64,000 bases of DNA from Gracilaria vermiculophylla (taxonomy: Eukaryota > Rhodophyta > Florideophyceae > Gracilariales > Gracilariaceae): the NCBI GenBank assembly GCA_019155205.2, contig JAHNZQ020000010.1, positions 72,908 to 136,907 on the forward strand, read 5' to 3'. Made by a program: the position numbers and the translations under genes. Shown here piece after piece: positions 55,122 through 64,000 of the stretch. A model generated the notes under the pieces. It had not been told where the DNA came from and did no database searches. It saw only the letters and a list, made by a program, of their open reading frames with translations. Position 1 is the first letter of the stretch, and every line of letters starts with the position of its first letter.

Positions 55122-55532
55122 GGAGAGGCGGAGACGGGCTATGCACCAAGAAAAGGAGGGAGGTGGAAGGGCCGATTCCCGCACCGGGGGGCGGCAACGG
55201 CGGCGGAGGCGAGGGGGCGCGCGGCTTTCTGTTTGGCGGGGGGCGTGTGGCGATGCAGTGGCGCGGTCAGCGTTTGAGCGCTTTTCTGTTGCTCGTTTCT
55301 GCGCGATTCGTCGTGTGCGCGCGCCGGTGCGCCTTACAGCGCCGCGCCCGTTTGCAAAAGTGGCACGGTGCCGCTGTTGGTGCGCGACGTCGCACGCGTC
55401 TGGCGCACTTGCAGCCACCCATCGGCAACGAGCCGCGCGCCCTTGCTTCAAGCGCTGCGCGAGCCACCGCTGGCTGTCTGCCCGCACTGGTGCTCGTTGT
55501 GGCCCTTGGTCGCGTCGCCCCGCGACCCAGCC

Positions 55533-55588
55533 CGCGCCACCAACCGCGCCACCAACCGCGCCACCAACCGCGCCACCAACCGCGCCAC
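55533..55588 (+). repeat. 12-bp tandem repeat (CGCGCCACCAAC)n
   Basis: Four and a half perfect units. Identical units indicate recent expansion. It is about 500 bp upstream of the poly-proline gene and not coding. Confidence 0.9.
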
Positions 55589-57930
55589 TGTACTCTGCGT
55601 GTGTCTTCAACGCCGTAAGCTTTGCGCCACCTCCGCCCAGCGCCCGCTCAGCGCCCGCTCAGCAACCGCTCAGCTTTCTTGCAACTTGTTGCATCGCTCA
55701 CGTGTGCTTTTCCTACCAGTCGCTTGCACCGTATCGCACCGCACCGTTCGTCTCGCGCGCCAAGCGGTATCCCAACTCTACCCTAATTCACAGCTCCACC
55801 CTGTATTCTGTCCAAGTGCACTTCACCATCCCAAACATCCCCCCATATGTATCATCACAAACTTGCACCGAACGACAAACCAAACTAGTGTGCTTACGCT
55901 CATGCAGTTAAACGTAACGTAGGCCACATTTTGTACCTCAACGTGATGCTTCTATCGCGCAGCCATGGCTCTGATGCACCTCAGACCCCCGGAAGCGCAC
56001 AGCTCGACGCGTTTTGCTCATCGGCTCGCACCTTTTGCGCCCCGTAATTCCGCCTCCATGGGCGACGCGTTGCTACGATACCGTGCCCCTTGCAGCACAT
56101 ACCTTACCTCAGCAACCGGAAACAGCCAAATGAAAGTGGCCGGCATGTTGTCATCCCACAAATCCACCCTGATCACTCTGTTCGCCAACGCTACGAACAT
56201 CAACGAGCTCACCAGTAGTTCGCGTAGATTGCCGTTGTGTTGAGTACGCGTTGTACCGCTATTCGGGTCATAAATTGTGTTCTTTCGTGAGCGCGCTGCA
56301 ACGGCTCTCTCTTATACGCACAACGTGTTGTCAACACGCCGCATACTTCTACCCCACGTCATTGTGCGCGAATTGCCACATGAACATGCCGTCCTCCCGT
56401 ATCGACAGCCTCGGCTGAGGAGGACGATTTCCTGACCATCACCACCGACCAGACCCTCTTCCCCTACAAATCCGGCCACCATTCCTGATCCAACCCGGCA
56501 TTCGAACTCGTGCAGAACATATACTCGTTTGTCAACACTGCTGTATCGCCTTCCGACCGATTGTTCGCTTCCATCACATGTACTCCATCACGCTGGGCGT
56601 TATTGAGCGCATAATGTGCACATCATATTGGGCTACTACTTGAAGACCAAGCGTCTAAACCGTTCCAAGTAACGGCGGCGCTATTGCGAGTTAGTTCACT
56701 ACACACGACCACAACGCGACCGCTGCCGATTCGTTGTCACTGCAGCAAAGCCGTATCGGCGCTTATTATGCGTTTCACGACGCGTTCAATGTATCTGCAC
56801 GGTAAACCGTGATGGATAACACTTGCGCTCAGTGTCCGTCTGGGCTTTGAGCTGGCACTGTGCACGCCGTCGTCGACATGCACAAAGCAGAGTAACGTCA
56901 ACGAGGAAGCCATGCAGTCGTTTTCATGGCGCACGCAGCTTCTTCACCCCCACTCGCGCTCGACTGCACAATGCGCGCTGGTTGTGTTACCAAGCCGTCT
57001 CTGGCGCTATTGTGCGCGACCATCACGCTTCGAACTACATTGCTGTTGCACACCGTAAGCGCGCGTCAAGTACTTTAGCAGCACGCGTTTGAGCGGAGCC
57101 ACATGCGTCATGCAAAGCCCGTCCACATTCTACAACGGCAATGCGTATTATTTGCAGTATGATCGGTAAGAAGAAACATGTGGCGTGAAGTGACGTTTCA
57201 AAACGTGCTTGCGTCGCGTTTATATGGGTGCAGATCGAATGCTGTAAGCGCCATGATGACGAGCAACGGCAAACGTAATGCCGTTGCAACACAGGCGTGA
57301 GCGTCCCATGGTTGAACGACCATCGCAGTTGTGAATATGTGTATTGTTCAGACGCTTGACAGGGCTGGGAGCGCAAGCCAAACCAACGGGTACAAGTTGG
57401 GCACACACCAAAAAGCGCTTCTCTACCACCATCGCGACAAGTATCGAATGATGATCAATTAATGCCTAGGACGACGCTACTCGTCCCGATGACGGTTGAT
57501 TTGCGTTCAGCGTGATTGTAACAGCCACGTTGAAGTAAACCGTCGGTCGGAATACGCCCGCCGGATTGAGTAGGCCATCATGACGTAAGTATGAGACGCA
57601 TGGCGGGATAGCCGCGGGCGAGAGAGTCGTTGCGAGTTGCTGCACGCGCGTCGCGCGGACAGCGCTGTAGTGTTGCGGAATTTCTCAACATGGCGGTGCG
57701 AGCCACGGACGTGCGCGCGAGCGCGCGAGCACAAGGCCAAGCACTGGTGCCGGACGCTTCATAGCACACAGGCACACGTGTGGGGGTGGCGGCGCCAGCG
57801 CATGCAAGCCGCAACGTGTGCAATGGCGCGTCATGCGCCGCAGCCTGCGGAGAGCCGTCGTCTCGCGCCGCCGCCGGCTCTCCACCCACTCCCCCTCCCT
57901 CGCGGCGCCGCGCCGCGCGCCTCCACCATC
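55589..57930. other. No gene seen
   Basis: Moderately GC-rich. Frames up to 180 codons cross 55,370-55,922 but have no motif and include the repeat above. Nothing recognisable from 56,000 to 57,930. Confidence 0.4.
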
Positions 57931-58647
57931 ATGCCGCTGGTTCCGCACGTGTTGCAAGCGCTCTTTCCCCGCCGCCACCATCGCAACCCCCCCCCCACCG
58001 ACGCTGCCGCCACCGCTGCCGCTGCGGCCGCGGCCGCGGCCGCGGCCGCCTCCGGCACCGCCTCCGCCGCCGCGCCGTCCGCGCCGCCGCGCACGTCGTC
58101 TGCGCGAGCGCTCGCGCCGCCCAGCCCGCTACGCCCGCCGTTCATGCAGCCGTTCGACATGGCGCGCCTGGACGCGCTTCTAAGCGCCAACGCGGCCGCG
58201 CGTCTGGCGCTGCGGCGCGCGGCCGTGCGCGCCATTCGCGGCAACGCCGTGTGGTCCGGCACGATCACCTTCTCGGCGCCGCCGGCGGCGTCGAGCTTCT
58301 CTGCGTCGTGCGCCGCCTTCTCGTACTCGCTGCCGCAGCGCGACGCGGTGCGCCAGCCGCTGCCGCCCGCGCTGCTGGTGCACTCCGCGCACCTGGTGCC
58401 CGCGCGCGACGCGCTGCGCCTCATGCTGCTGCCGCGCGCCACCTGGTTTCTGCGCCTGTCGCCGGTGGCCCGCTTCGGCTCCGAGGCCGCCGACGTCGCC
58501 TTCGCGCGCGCCCTGGCCGCCGTGCAGCACGCGCAGACCGCGCTGGCGCTGCCGTGGCAGGGCGGGATATGGCTCATGCTTCCCGTCCTGTTCCCCGCGC
58601 ACGGAATGTGCCTGGTGGCCGTCTTCGTGCCGGATGCGCGCGTGTGA
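57931..58647 (+). CDS. Small Ala-rich protein with possible MED25-type (ACID/PTOV) or SPOC-like fold, 238 aa
   Basis: Start at ATG 57,931 in CACCATCATGC context; the same frame is open upstream but there its sequence is Arg/Cys-rich noise. Residues 25-70 are an Ala run (GCGGCC repeats) and a Pro/Ser linker. The folded part from about 80 reads MARLDALLSANAAARLALRR, AVWSGTITFSAP, LPPALLVHSAHLVPARDAL, RATWFLRLSPVARF, FARALAAVQHAQ and GIWLMLPVLFPAHGMCLVAVFVPD. A W-S-G strand, a basic residue-poor middle, and an LML...GLIP-like final strand match the order seen in the beta-barrel of Mediator subunit 25. Similarity is weak and a SPOC-type barrel is an alternative. No intron. Confidence 0.45.
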   Translation: MPLVPHVLQALFPRRHHRNPPPTDAAATAAAAAAAAAAAASGTASAAAPSAPPRTSSARALAPPSPLRPPFMQPFDMARLDALLSANAAARLALRRAAVRAIRGNAVWSGTITFSAPPAASSFSASCAAFSYSLPQRDAVRQPLPPALLVHSAHLVPARDALRLMLLPRATWFLRLSPVARFGSEAADVAFARALAAVQHAQTALALPWQGGIWLMLPVLFPAHGMCLVAVFVPDARV

Positions 58648-59053
58648 CGCGCCCCCGGCCCCGCCGGCACACAGCGCCCGCCGCGCGCATCAACCTCTCT
58701 CTTGTGCTAACCGCCGATAACTTGCTGCCGCTCCCGCCGTAAAACCACCGCCGTCGTCATCCCGGGGAAGGGGGGGAATGGGCGCAGATTTTTTATGCCC
58801 ACTGCACCCCAAAAAGGGGCGCATCTCGGCCATTGGCGCGCGCCGCTGTTGATCTCGCGCGCCCCGCGGGCAGCATGGCACAACTGTGCGCACACTACGC
58901 ACCATTGCCCCCGACCACCCACCCGCTCCTCACCCCGCTCGCGTTCGCACTCGCCCGCCGCCGCCGCCGCCACCGCCGCCGCCGTCGCCGTCGCCGCCGC
59001 CGCCGCGTTCGTTCGCCGCCGCTTGAGCGACGCGGACGCTCCTGCGCGCCGAC

Positions 59054-60844
59054 ATGACCGCCGCCTTCTCCGCCCCGCTCTCCTTGCCTGCCCCCTCCTT
59101 ATCCTCCCACTCCGCCACCGCGCGCTGCGCGCCGGCGCCGCCCGCCTCCCACGCTTCTCGTCTGCGCCGCGCAGCGCGTTTCGCCATGTGCGCCGAGACC
59201 ACCCCGGATTCGGCCCCCGTGTCGCCTGGCTCGTCGGCGCCCCCGCCCCCGCAGCGCGATCCTGCCCTCGTCCCCATCAAGCGCGCCCTGATTTCGGTCT
59301 CCAACAAAACGTCCTTGGTTGCGCTGGCGCAGGTGCTGGTGCAGGCACGCGTCCACCTTCTTTCCACCGGCGGAACCTTCCGCGCCCTGCGCGACGCCGA
59401 CATCCCCGTCACCGAGGTCTCCGAATACACCGGCTTTCCGGAGATCATGGCCGGCCGCGTCAAGACCTTGCACCCCAAGATTCATGGCGGCTTGCTCGCC
59501 GTGCGCGACGATCAGCGGCACATTGACGCAATGCAGCAACATGAAATTGACCCAATTGACCTCGTCGTGGTCAATCTCTACCCCTTCGAGCAAACTGTCG
59601 CTCAGGGAAAGCCCTTCGAGGACTGTGTGGAAAACATTGACGTCGGGGGTCCCACCATGATCCGTGCTGCTGCCAAGAATTTCAAATTCGTCACCGTCGT
59701 CACTGATGTCTCCCAGTACACCGACATCATCGCCGAGCTCGAGGAGCATAGTGGCAGCACGACGTATCAATTGCGGCGACGACTCGCCGCCGCCGCCTTC
59801 GCTAAGATGGCCGCTTACGACTCAGCTGTAGCGGCCAAGTTTGTGTCAGAGATGGGCACCCGGTTTCCGGATCGCATTCTTGTTGCCGCGAAGCGTAAGC
59901 AGATCTTGCGCTACGGAGAGAATCCCCACCAAAGCGCCGCGTTTTATGTGCTGAACAATCCGTCGCCTGGAATGGCAACCGCGGAGCAAGTCCAGGGAAA
60001 AGAGCTGAGCTACAACAACCTGGCAGACACCGATGCCGCCTTTGAGCTCGTGTCAGAGTTTGTTGGTGGCGACCCCGTGTGCGCCATTATCAAGCACGCC
60101 AACCCGTGTGGTGTGGCGTCGGGCGTCACCGCCCAAGACGCCTACTTGAGGGCCCTGGCGTGCGACCCCGTATCGGCGTTCGGCGGCATTGTTGCGCTGA
60201 ACGTCACGGTTGACCTGCGAGTTGCGGAAGAAATTGCCAAGATGTTCATTGAAGTCGTCATTGCTCCGGACGCCACCGCAGAGGCATTGGCCTTGCTGGC
60301 ATCCAAGAAGAATCTGCGAGTGATGCTCACCGGTGCGATGCCTGATCCCAAGGGCCAGGCGCTCATGTTGAAGTCTGTTTCCGGCGGGATCCTCGTGCAG
60401 ACTCGCGACAACGGTTCGAAGATAGCCGATGAGTTGACTGTTGCGTCAAAACGTGAACCCACGGAGGAAGAGATGAAAAACCTGCTTTTCGCATGGAAGG
60501 TTTGCAAACATGTCAAGTCGAATGCCATTGTATACGTGAAGGATATGGTGACGGTTGGAACGGGCGCCGGGCAAATGAGCCGCGTGGATGCGTCCCGCAT
60601 TGCAGCTTGGAAAGCTGACGAGGCATCGACCAATGCGCAGGAAGAGCAGAGTAGAACTATAGGCAGCGTGGTTGCTTCTGATGCGTTCTTTCCGTTCGCA
60701 GATGGACTCATCGCCGCGGCGGATGCGGGCGCGACCGCAGTGATTCAACCAGGTGGGTCGAAAAGGGATCCAGAAGTGATTGCAGCGGCGGATGAAAGAG
60801 GGATTGCGCTTGTCATGACTGGGATGCGTCATTTCCGGCATTAG
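59054..60844 (+). CDS. purH: Bifunctional AICAR transformylase / IMP cyclohydrolase, 596 aa
   Basis: It catalyses the last two steps of IMP synthesis: formyl transfer from 10-formyl-THF to AICAR, then ring closure. Residues 1-70 are a Ser/Ala/Pro/Arg extension ([16 protein letters not shown]) absent from bacterial PurH, probably a plastid or mitochondrial targeting peptide. The cyclohydrolase (MGS-like) part has [45 protein letters not shown] and VVVNLYPFE. The transformylase part has [25 protein letters not shown] (catalytic Lys-His), [49 protein letters not shown] and the usual C-terminal GMRHFRH. All are intact; a CDS without introns. Typical bacterial length is about 520. Confidence 0.95.
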   Translation: MTAAFSAPLSLPAPSLSSHSATARCAPAPPASHASRLRRAARFAMCAETTPDSAPVSPGSSAPPPPQRDPALVPIKRALISVSNKTSLVALAQVLVQARVHLLSTGGTFRALRDADIPVTEVSEYTGFPEIMAGRVKTLHPKIHGGLLAVRDDQRHIDAMQQHEIDPIDLVVVNLYPFEQTVAQGKPFEDCVENIDVGGPTMIRAAAKNFKFVTVVTDVSQYTDIIAELEEHSGSTTYQLRRRLAAAAFAKMAAYDSAVAAKFVSEMGTRFPDRILVAAKRKQILRYGENPHQSAAFYVLNNPSPGMATAEQVQGKELSYNNLADTDAAFELVSEFVGGDPVCAIIKHANPCGVASGVTAQDAYLRALACDPVSAFGGIVALNVTVDLRVAEEIAKMFIEVVIAPDATAEALALLASKKNLRVMLTGAMPDPKGQALMLKSVSGGILVQTRDNGSKIADELTVASKREPTEEEMKNLLFAWKVCKHVKSNAIVYVKDMVTVGTGAGQMSRVDASRIAAWKADEASTNAQEEQSRTIGSVVASDAFFPFADGLIAAADAGATAVIQPGGSKRDPEVIAAADERGIALVMTGMRHFRH

Positions 60845-61190
60845 TTCTCCACGATAAAGGGTTCAATTGTGTAAACTGAAACTTTATCTTCTCTTTTGGA
60901 ATACAGGTGCCAAGGAAAGCACTTGCTGTGATCTGCAATTTTGTGTTCAAAACGCCAGCATCAATCGCAATGAGGATATGTCAATCAAATCATTGTTGTT
61001 TAGTGAGAGAAGCACGATGTACTTGCCCGTTCCTCGCAGGATTGATTCGTGATGTGCGTTAGATAAGAAATATTTGGTGAAGTCCACGATAGCCGTCGCG
61101 CTCAGACTCATAATCAGTGAGCATAAACAAAAATAGAGCAATAAACTAGCACATCGATAGCTATCTAATAATCGAATGTCAATGACCAGA
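60845..61190. other. Convergent 3' region of purH and the SPT2-like gene
   Basis: AT-richer spacer of 346 bp between two 3' ends. AATAAA-type polyadenylation words occur (for example AGCAATAAACTAG near 61,138). No gene. Confidence 0.5.
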
Positions 61191-62717
61191 TCATTGACCG
61201 CGCTTTTTCTCAAACTCCTGACGTCTGCGCTCTTTCTCTATCTTTTCTCGACGCAGCTTTTCAAGCTCCCGTTTGTCTTCCAATTTAGCCAGTCGAGCGC
61301 TTCTTTCCTCCTCCCGATCAAGGGCAGAAATATCGTAGAGATCTTCCTCCGCAGAATCATCGTCCTTGTCTGAGTTGCTCCACTCTTCGCTGTTATAGCC
61401 GTACTCACTGGAACGGCGCTTCTTCGAGCTTCCAGAAGACCTGCGATGGCGTTGATGATCAGCGTCGGAATCATCGCTATCATCACGATCGCGGCGGCTC
61501 TTCTTTAAGCTGTGACGTCGGTAACCAGTGTCCGAGTCAGAATCGCCGCTGTGTTCGCGGGCGCGACGCATCCGCTTAGCATTTCGAGGATCATCGTCTG
61601 ATTCGGAATCCTCGCTTGGGCGTCGGCTTCTCTTCTTATTTCGACGCTCACCATCACTCCCTGACCCATCCGAATCGTGAACCCGGCGCTTTATTGGCGG
61701 TCTCTTCTGCTTGTCCAACGAGCGGAAACGGTCGATATCAGAGCCAGAATCCGAACCACTTTTGGTCTTTGAGACCTTGGCCAACGCAGACTTCTTTGTG
61801 TTCGACGCACTGAGCCCCATGAGACGCTCCTTGAAAAGACGGGCGCGCTCACTAATCTGAGCGATGGTACCCTTCTTCGAGCGCGGCTCAGACGAAGAAC
61901 CAGGCCGGATGCTAGATTGTGACAATGGCTTTGCGGTTGAAGGAGCAGACTGTGCCGCTCGGGCAATGGCGGAATTCTTTTGGCGAAAGACAGGAACGGG
62001 AGTGTCAACAGCGACCCAATCCTTCTCCGACTGCTCAAGACGCCTCTTGTTCTTGGTCTTTTCATCCAAAAGGCCCTTCTTCTCTAGCTCGCGCAACTCG
62101 CGAATATTTTCCTCTGTCTTGCGCTTCGATTCTTCGCGTTGCGCTTTCCTCTCTGCCAAGATTTGTTGCGCCTCCTTTGTGGCTTCGGCAGTTTCTTTGC
62201 ATATCTTCTTAGCGCAGTCCATGTCTATGCCGCGCCAATAATCGTCGCCAAACATGTCGGAATAGTCGTATGTATGTGGGACGCGGATCTGCTTCTTTTT
62301 CTTCTCGCGGCGCACAACGAATTCCATGTCGGGCCCCAGCTTTGGCGCCTTGGCCGGCGCTGTGCGCTTCGGCGGTGCGCGGTAGTTGGTGCGCATCTGA
62401 TTGACCTGATGTCTAGGCACAGGCGCCTTTTGTACGGGCGGCTTCGGTGCGGGCGCGGCAGCGGACGTTGAGGAGGCAGCATTCGCGGCGGACGGCTTCT
62501 TGCGCTTCTTGCGCTTGGAGGAGACGCGTTGGTTGGCGCGCGCCATCATCTTGTCAACCTCAGCGGCAAGGCGCTCCTTCTCGGCTTGCTCCTGCTGCTG
62601 TTTGAGGCGTTGACGCTGCTCGGCGGCGCGGCGCGCGCGCTCTTCCACTTGCTTCTTGGCCTCATCGGCGCGGCGCTCGAAGCCCTTGAGCAGCTGCGCA
62701 GTGAACTCGTCGCCCAT
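61191..62717 (-). CDS. SPT2-like chromatin protein, 508 aa
   Basis: Start at ATG 62,717 (CCTGTACATGGGCG); the frame is open upstream but without ATG. Residues 1-70 form a coiled coil (RADEAKKQVEERARRAAEQRQ), then a Lys/Arg-rich patch (SSKRKKRKKPS), then GPDMEFVVRREKKKKQIRVP and YDYSDMFGDDYWRGIDMDCAKK. The middle has KDWVAVDTPVPVFR and a Ser-Asp/Arg-rich tract with repeated S-D-S-D words. The C-terminus reads EEDLYDISALDREEERSARLAKLEDKRELEKL, close to the conserved end of SPT2 proteins (M/I-E-x-x-x-x-D-I-x-x-E-E-x-R-S-x-x-x-A-x-x-E-D). SPT2 binds histones H3-H4 and acts in transcription elongation in yeast and animals. Divergent with the TerC gene. Confidence 0.65.
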   Translation of the reverse strand: MGDEFTAQLLKGFERRADEAKKQVEERARRAAEQRQRLKQQQEQAEKERLAAEVDKMMARANQRVSSKRKKRKKPSAANAASSTSAAAPAPKPPVQKAPVPRHQVNQMRTNYRAPPKRTAPAKAPKLGPDMEFVVRREKKKKQIRVPHTYDYSDMFGDDYWRGIDMDCAKKICKETAEATKEAQQILAERKAQREESKRKTEENIRELRELEKKGLLDEKTKNKRRLEQSEKDWVAVDTPVPVFRQKNSAIARAAQSAPSTAKPLSQSSIRPGSSSEPRSKKGTIAQISERARLFKERLMGLSASNTKKSALAKVSKTKSGSDSGSDIDRFRSLDKQKRPPIKRRVHDSDGSGSDGERRNKKRSRRPSEDSESDDDPRNAKRMRRAREHSGDSDSDTGYRRHSLKKSRRDRDDSDDSDADHQRHRRSSGSSKKRRSSEYGYNSEEWSNSDKDDDSAEEDLYDISALDREEERSARLAKLEDKRELEKLRREKIEKERRRQEFEKKRGQ

Positions 62718-62948
62718 GTACAGGGCGCGGTGGCGCGAGTGGGACGGCGTTGAGGCGAGCAGCTGCTCTGAGGCGGTCGGAAGAAATGTGAGGGGAAGAG
62801 GCGAATACGAGCGGGTGAGGAGCGCGGAGAGCGGGGGTGTGTGGACGGGCACTGCTGGCGTCCATTGCTCCAAATAATCGCCAGCAGAACGGCTTATTTG
62901 GCGTCGCACGCTGTGGAGCGCTACGCCCGAGTCATCTCCGGCGCCATC
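62718..62948. promoter_or_regulatory. Divergent promoter between SPT2-like and TerC genes
   Basis: Only 231 bp separate the two start codons. Inside lies an inverted pair, CCAAATAA (62,870-62,877) and TTATTTGG (62,894-62,901), a 8-bp dyad with 16 bases between the arms, so the site reads the same for both genes. It also contains CCATTG, a reversed near-CCAAT word. No TATA box is evident. Confidence 0.55.
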
Positions 62949-64000
62949 ATGTCTCGTCCCGCCACCGCTTTCATTGCAGCCGAGCCCTGCGTCTCGCGCC
63001 GTAACGCTCTGCCGTCGTCCGCTTTCCTCGCAGCGTCGCGGACTCTGAGCGCCGCGCCATGCTCTCTCGTGCCACGTCGCCGACGCCGCCGCCCCCGTAG
63101 TCTACCCGTCGCCAAGCTCGACCCCACCCCTCCACCCTCCGAGTCTGCGCCCGCCCCTTCCCCGCCCGAACGTGCCGCTGACGACCGCTCCCCGCCGGCC
63201 GCTCATTCGCCGCATCCGCACGCACATCACTTTTCAGGCGAGCCCCGCAGACTAGCTGACGATGTCAAGGTCACCTCGGCGTTCGTGGCGTTGGCGCTGG
63301 GCGTGTGCGCACTTTTCTATCGCGACAACGCCACCTCCGGCCTAGAGTTTCTCACGGCCTACATAATTGAGTACGCTCTATCCGTCGACAACTTGCTCGT
63401 GTTTCTTCTCATTTTTGACTACTTTGCCGTACCGCGCGCGTACCAGTCGAGGGTGCTGTCCTATGGACTTACTGGTGCTGTCCTTCTGCGCGGCATCTTC
63501 ATTTACTTTGGCGAAGCTCTCACTCATCGCTTCAAGCCGGTATCCTTCGTTTTTGCCGCCATTCTGATCTTCTCAGCGATTCAGCTCCTAACTTCCTCCG
63601 GCGAGCAGGAGGAGGATCTCTCTCAGAATGGCATCGTTAAATTTTCCAAGTCCGTCTTACCCGTCACTGATCAATACAATGCCGACCGATTCTTCGCGTC
63701 GTTTCAGGGCAGAACAGTCGCCACTCCAATGCTGCTCGTGCTGCTCGTCATTGAGATATCAGACGTTATTTTTGCCCTAGACTCAGTACCGGCCGTGTTG
63801 GGAGTGTCTGAAAGAACCGCCGTCATTTACGTTTCCAATGTTTGCGCCATCCTGGGTCTCCGTAGCCTTTATTTTATTCTCGCCGATTCCATAGGGGATC
63901 TTCGTTTCCTTCAACCTGCGCTCGCAGTGATTTTGGCCTTCATAGGCGTCAAGATGAGCGCTTCAGTGTTTGGATTTCAGGTTCCAGTGCCAGTAAGCTT
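62949..64000 (+). CDS. Plastid TerC-family membrane protein, 3' end outside window
   Basis: Open from ATG 62,949 to the window end: 350 residues, incomplete. The first ~95 residues are Ser/Arg/Pro/Ala-rich with a tract of Arg (VPRRRRRRPRSLPV) and a His-rich bit (SPHPHAHHF), like a plastid transit peptide plus linker. TerC membrane segments follow: VTSAFVALALGVCALFY, the signature YIIEYALSVDNLLVFLLIF, LTGAVLLRGIFIYFGEAL, VSFVFAAILIFSAIQLL, LVIEISDVIFALDSVPAVLG with the conserved acidic residues, NVCAILGLRSLYFILAD and LQPALAVILAFIGVKM. In Arabidopsis the chloroplast TerC protein is needed for thylakoid formation; bacterial homologues act in metal handling. No intron in the visible part. Confidence 0.9.
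   Translation, partial: MSRPATAFIAAEPCVSRRNALPSSAFLAASRTLSAAPCSLVPRRRRRRPRSLPVAKLDPTPPPSESAPAPSPPERAADDRSPPAAHSPHPHAHHFSGEPRRLADDVKVTSAFVALALGVCALFYRDNATSGLEFLTAYIIEYALSVDNLLVFLLIFDYFAVPRAYQSRVLSYGLTGAVLLRGIFIYFGEALTHRFKPVSFVFAAILIFSAIQLLTSSGEQEEDLSQNGIVKFSKSVLPVTDQYNADRFFASFQGRTVATPMLLVLLVIEISDVIFALDSVPAVLGVSERTAVIYVSNVCAILGLRSLYFILADSIGDLRFLQPALAVILAFIGVKMSASVFGFQVPVPVS

Overview
The window is nuclear DNA of a eukaryote. It shows spliceosomal introns (59 and 104 bp, GT-AG), Kozak-like starts, plastid-directed leaders and abundant LTR and DNA transposons. The best guess is a red alga of the florideophyte type (for example a Chondrus relative). The reasons are GC-rich, compact, almost intron-free genes, three genes that look plastid-related (PTOX, TerC and a PurH with an N-terminal extension), and gene islands separated by long tracts of decayed transposons. 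This placement is inference, because no organism-specific marker such as rRNA is present.

Layout. 1-10 kb: retroelement debris, a pair of ~300-bp dispersed repeats, a decayed copy of the RNA polymerase III largest subunit (4.9-6.5 kb), a decayed Crypton-like tyrosine-recombinase element with two divergent genes (6.5-8.8 kb), and a decayed membrane-protein gene (8.9-9.7 kb). 10.8-16.9 kb: two LTR retrotransposons, one inserted in the other and both truncated by what looks like a single deletion, followed by a hairpin cluster and an LTR-like fragment. 17.7-20.1 kb: a Pro/Ala/Thr-rich ORF and a DDE transposase relic. 21.65-25.7 kb: a sharply bounded GC-rich island holding one good gene, a nucleotidyltransferase-like protein with a TATA box.

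26.4-32.8 kb: a decayed Ty3/Gypsy chromovirus (gag, RT, RNase H, integrase, chromodomain) interrupted by another insertion. 33.7-36.6 kb: PIF/Harbinger-like transposase relics and a solo LTR with a perfect 5-bp target duplication. 38.4-39.8 kb: a broken gene of unknown family. 41.0-41.35 kb: nested mariner-like inverted repeats around a 100-N gap. 43.7-47.4 kb: GC-rich simple-sequence DNA.

47.4-64 kb is the gene-rich part: a four-finger C2H2 protein (+), plastid terminal oxidase with two introns (-), a poly-proline protein with a hemerythrin-like domain (-), a small protein with a possible MED25-type fold (+), PurH (+), an SPT2-like chromatin protein (-), and a plastid TerC protein (+) that runs off the window end. 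The last two share a 231-bp divergent promoter. PTOX, TerC and probably PurH point to plastid function; SPT2, the zinc-finger protein and the possible Mediator subunit point to chromatin and transcription. No operon-like organisation is seen.

Most transposon genes here keep their reading frame but carry in-frame stops that a single C:G to T:A transition could create. I report that as a genome-level signal. I found no convincing tRNA, rRNA or CRISPR array.
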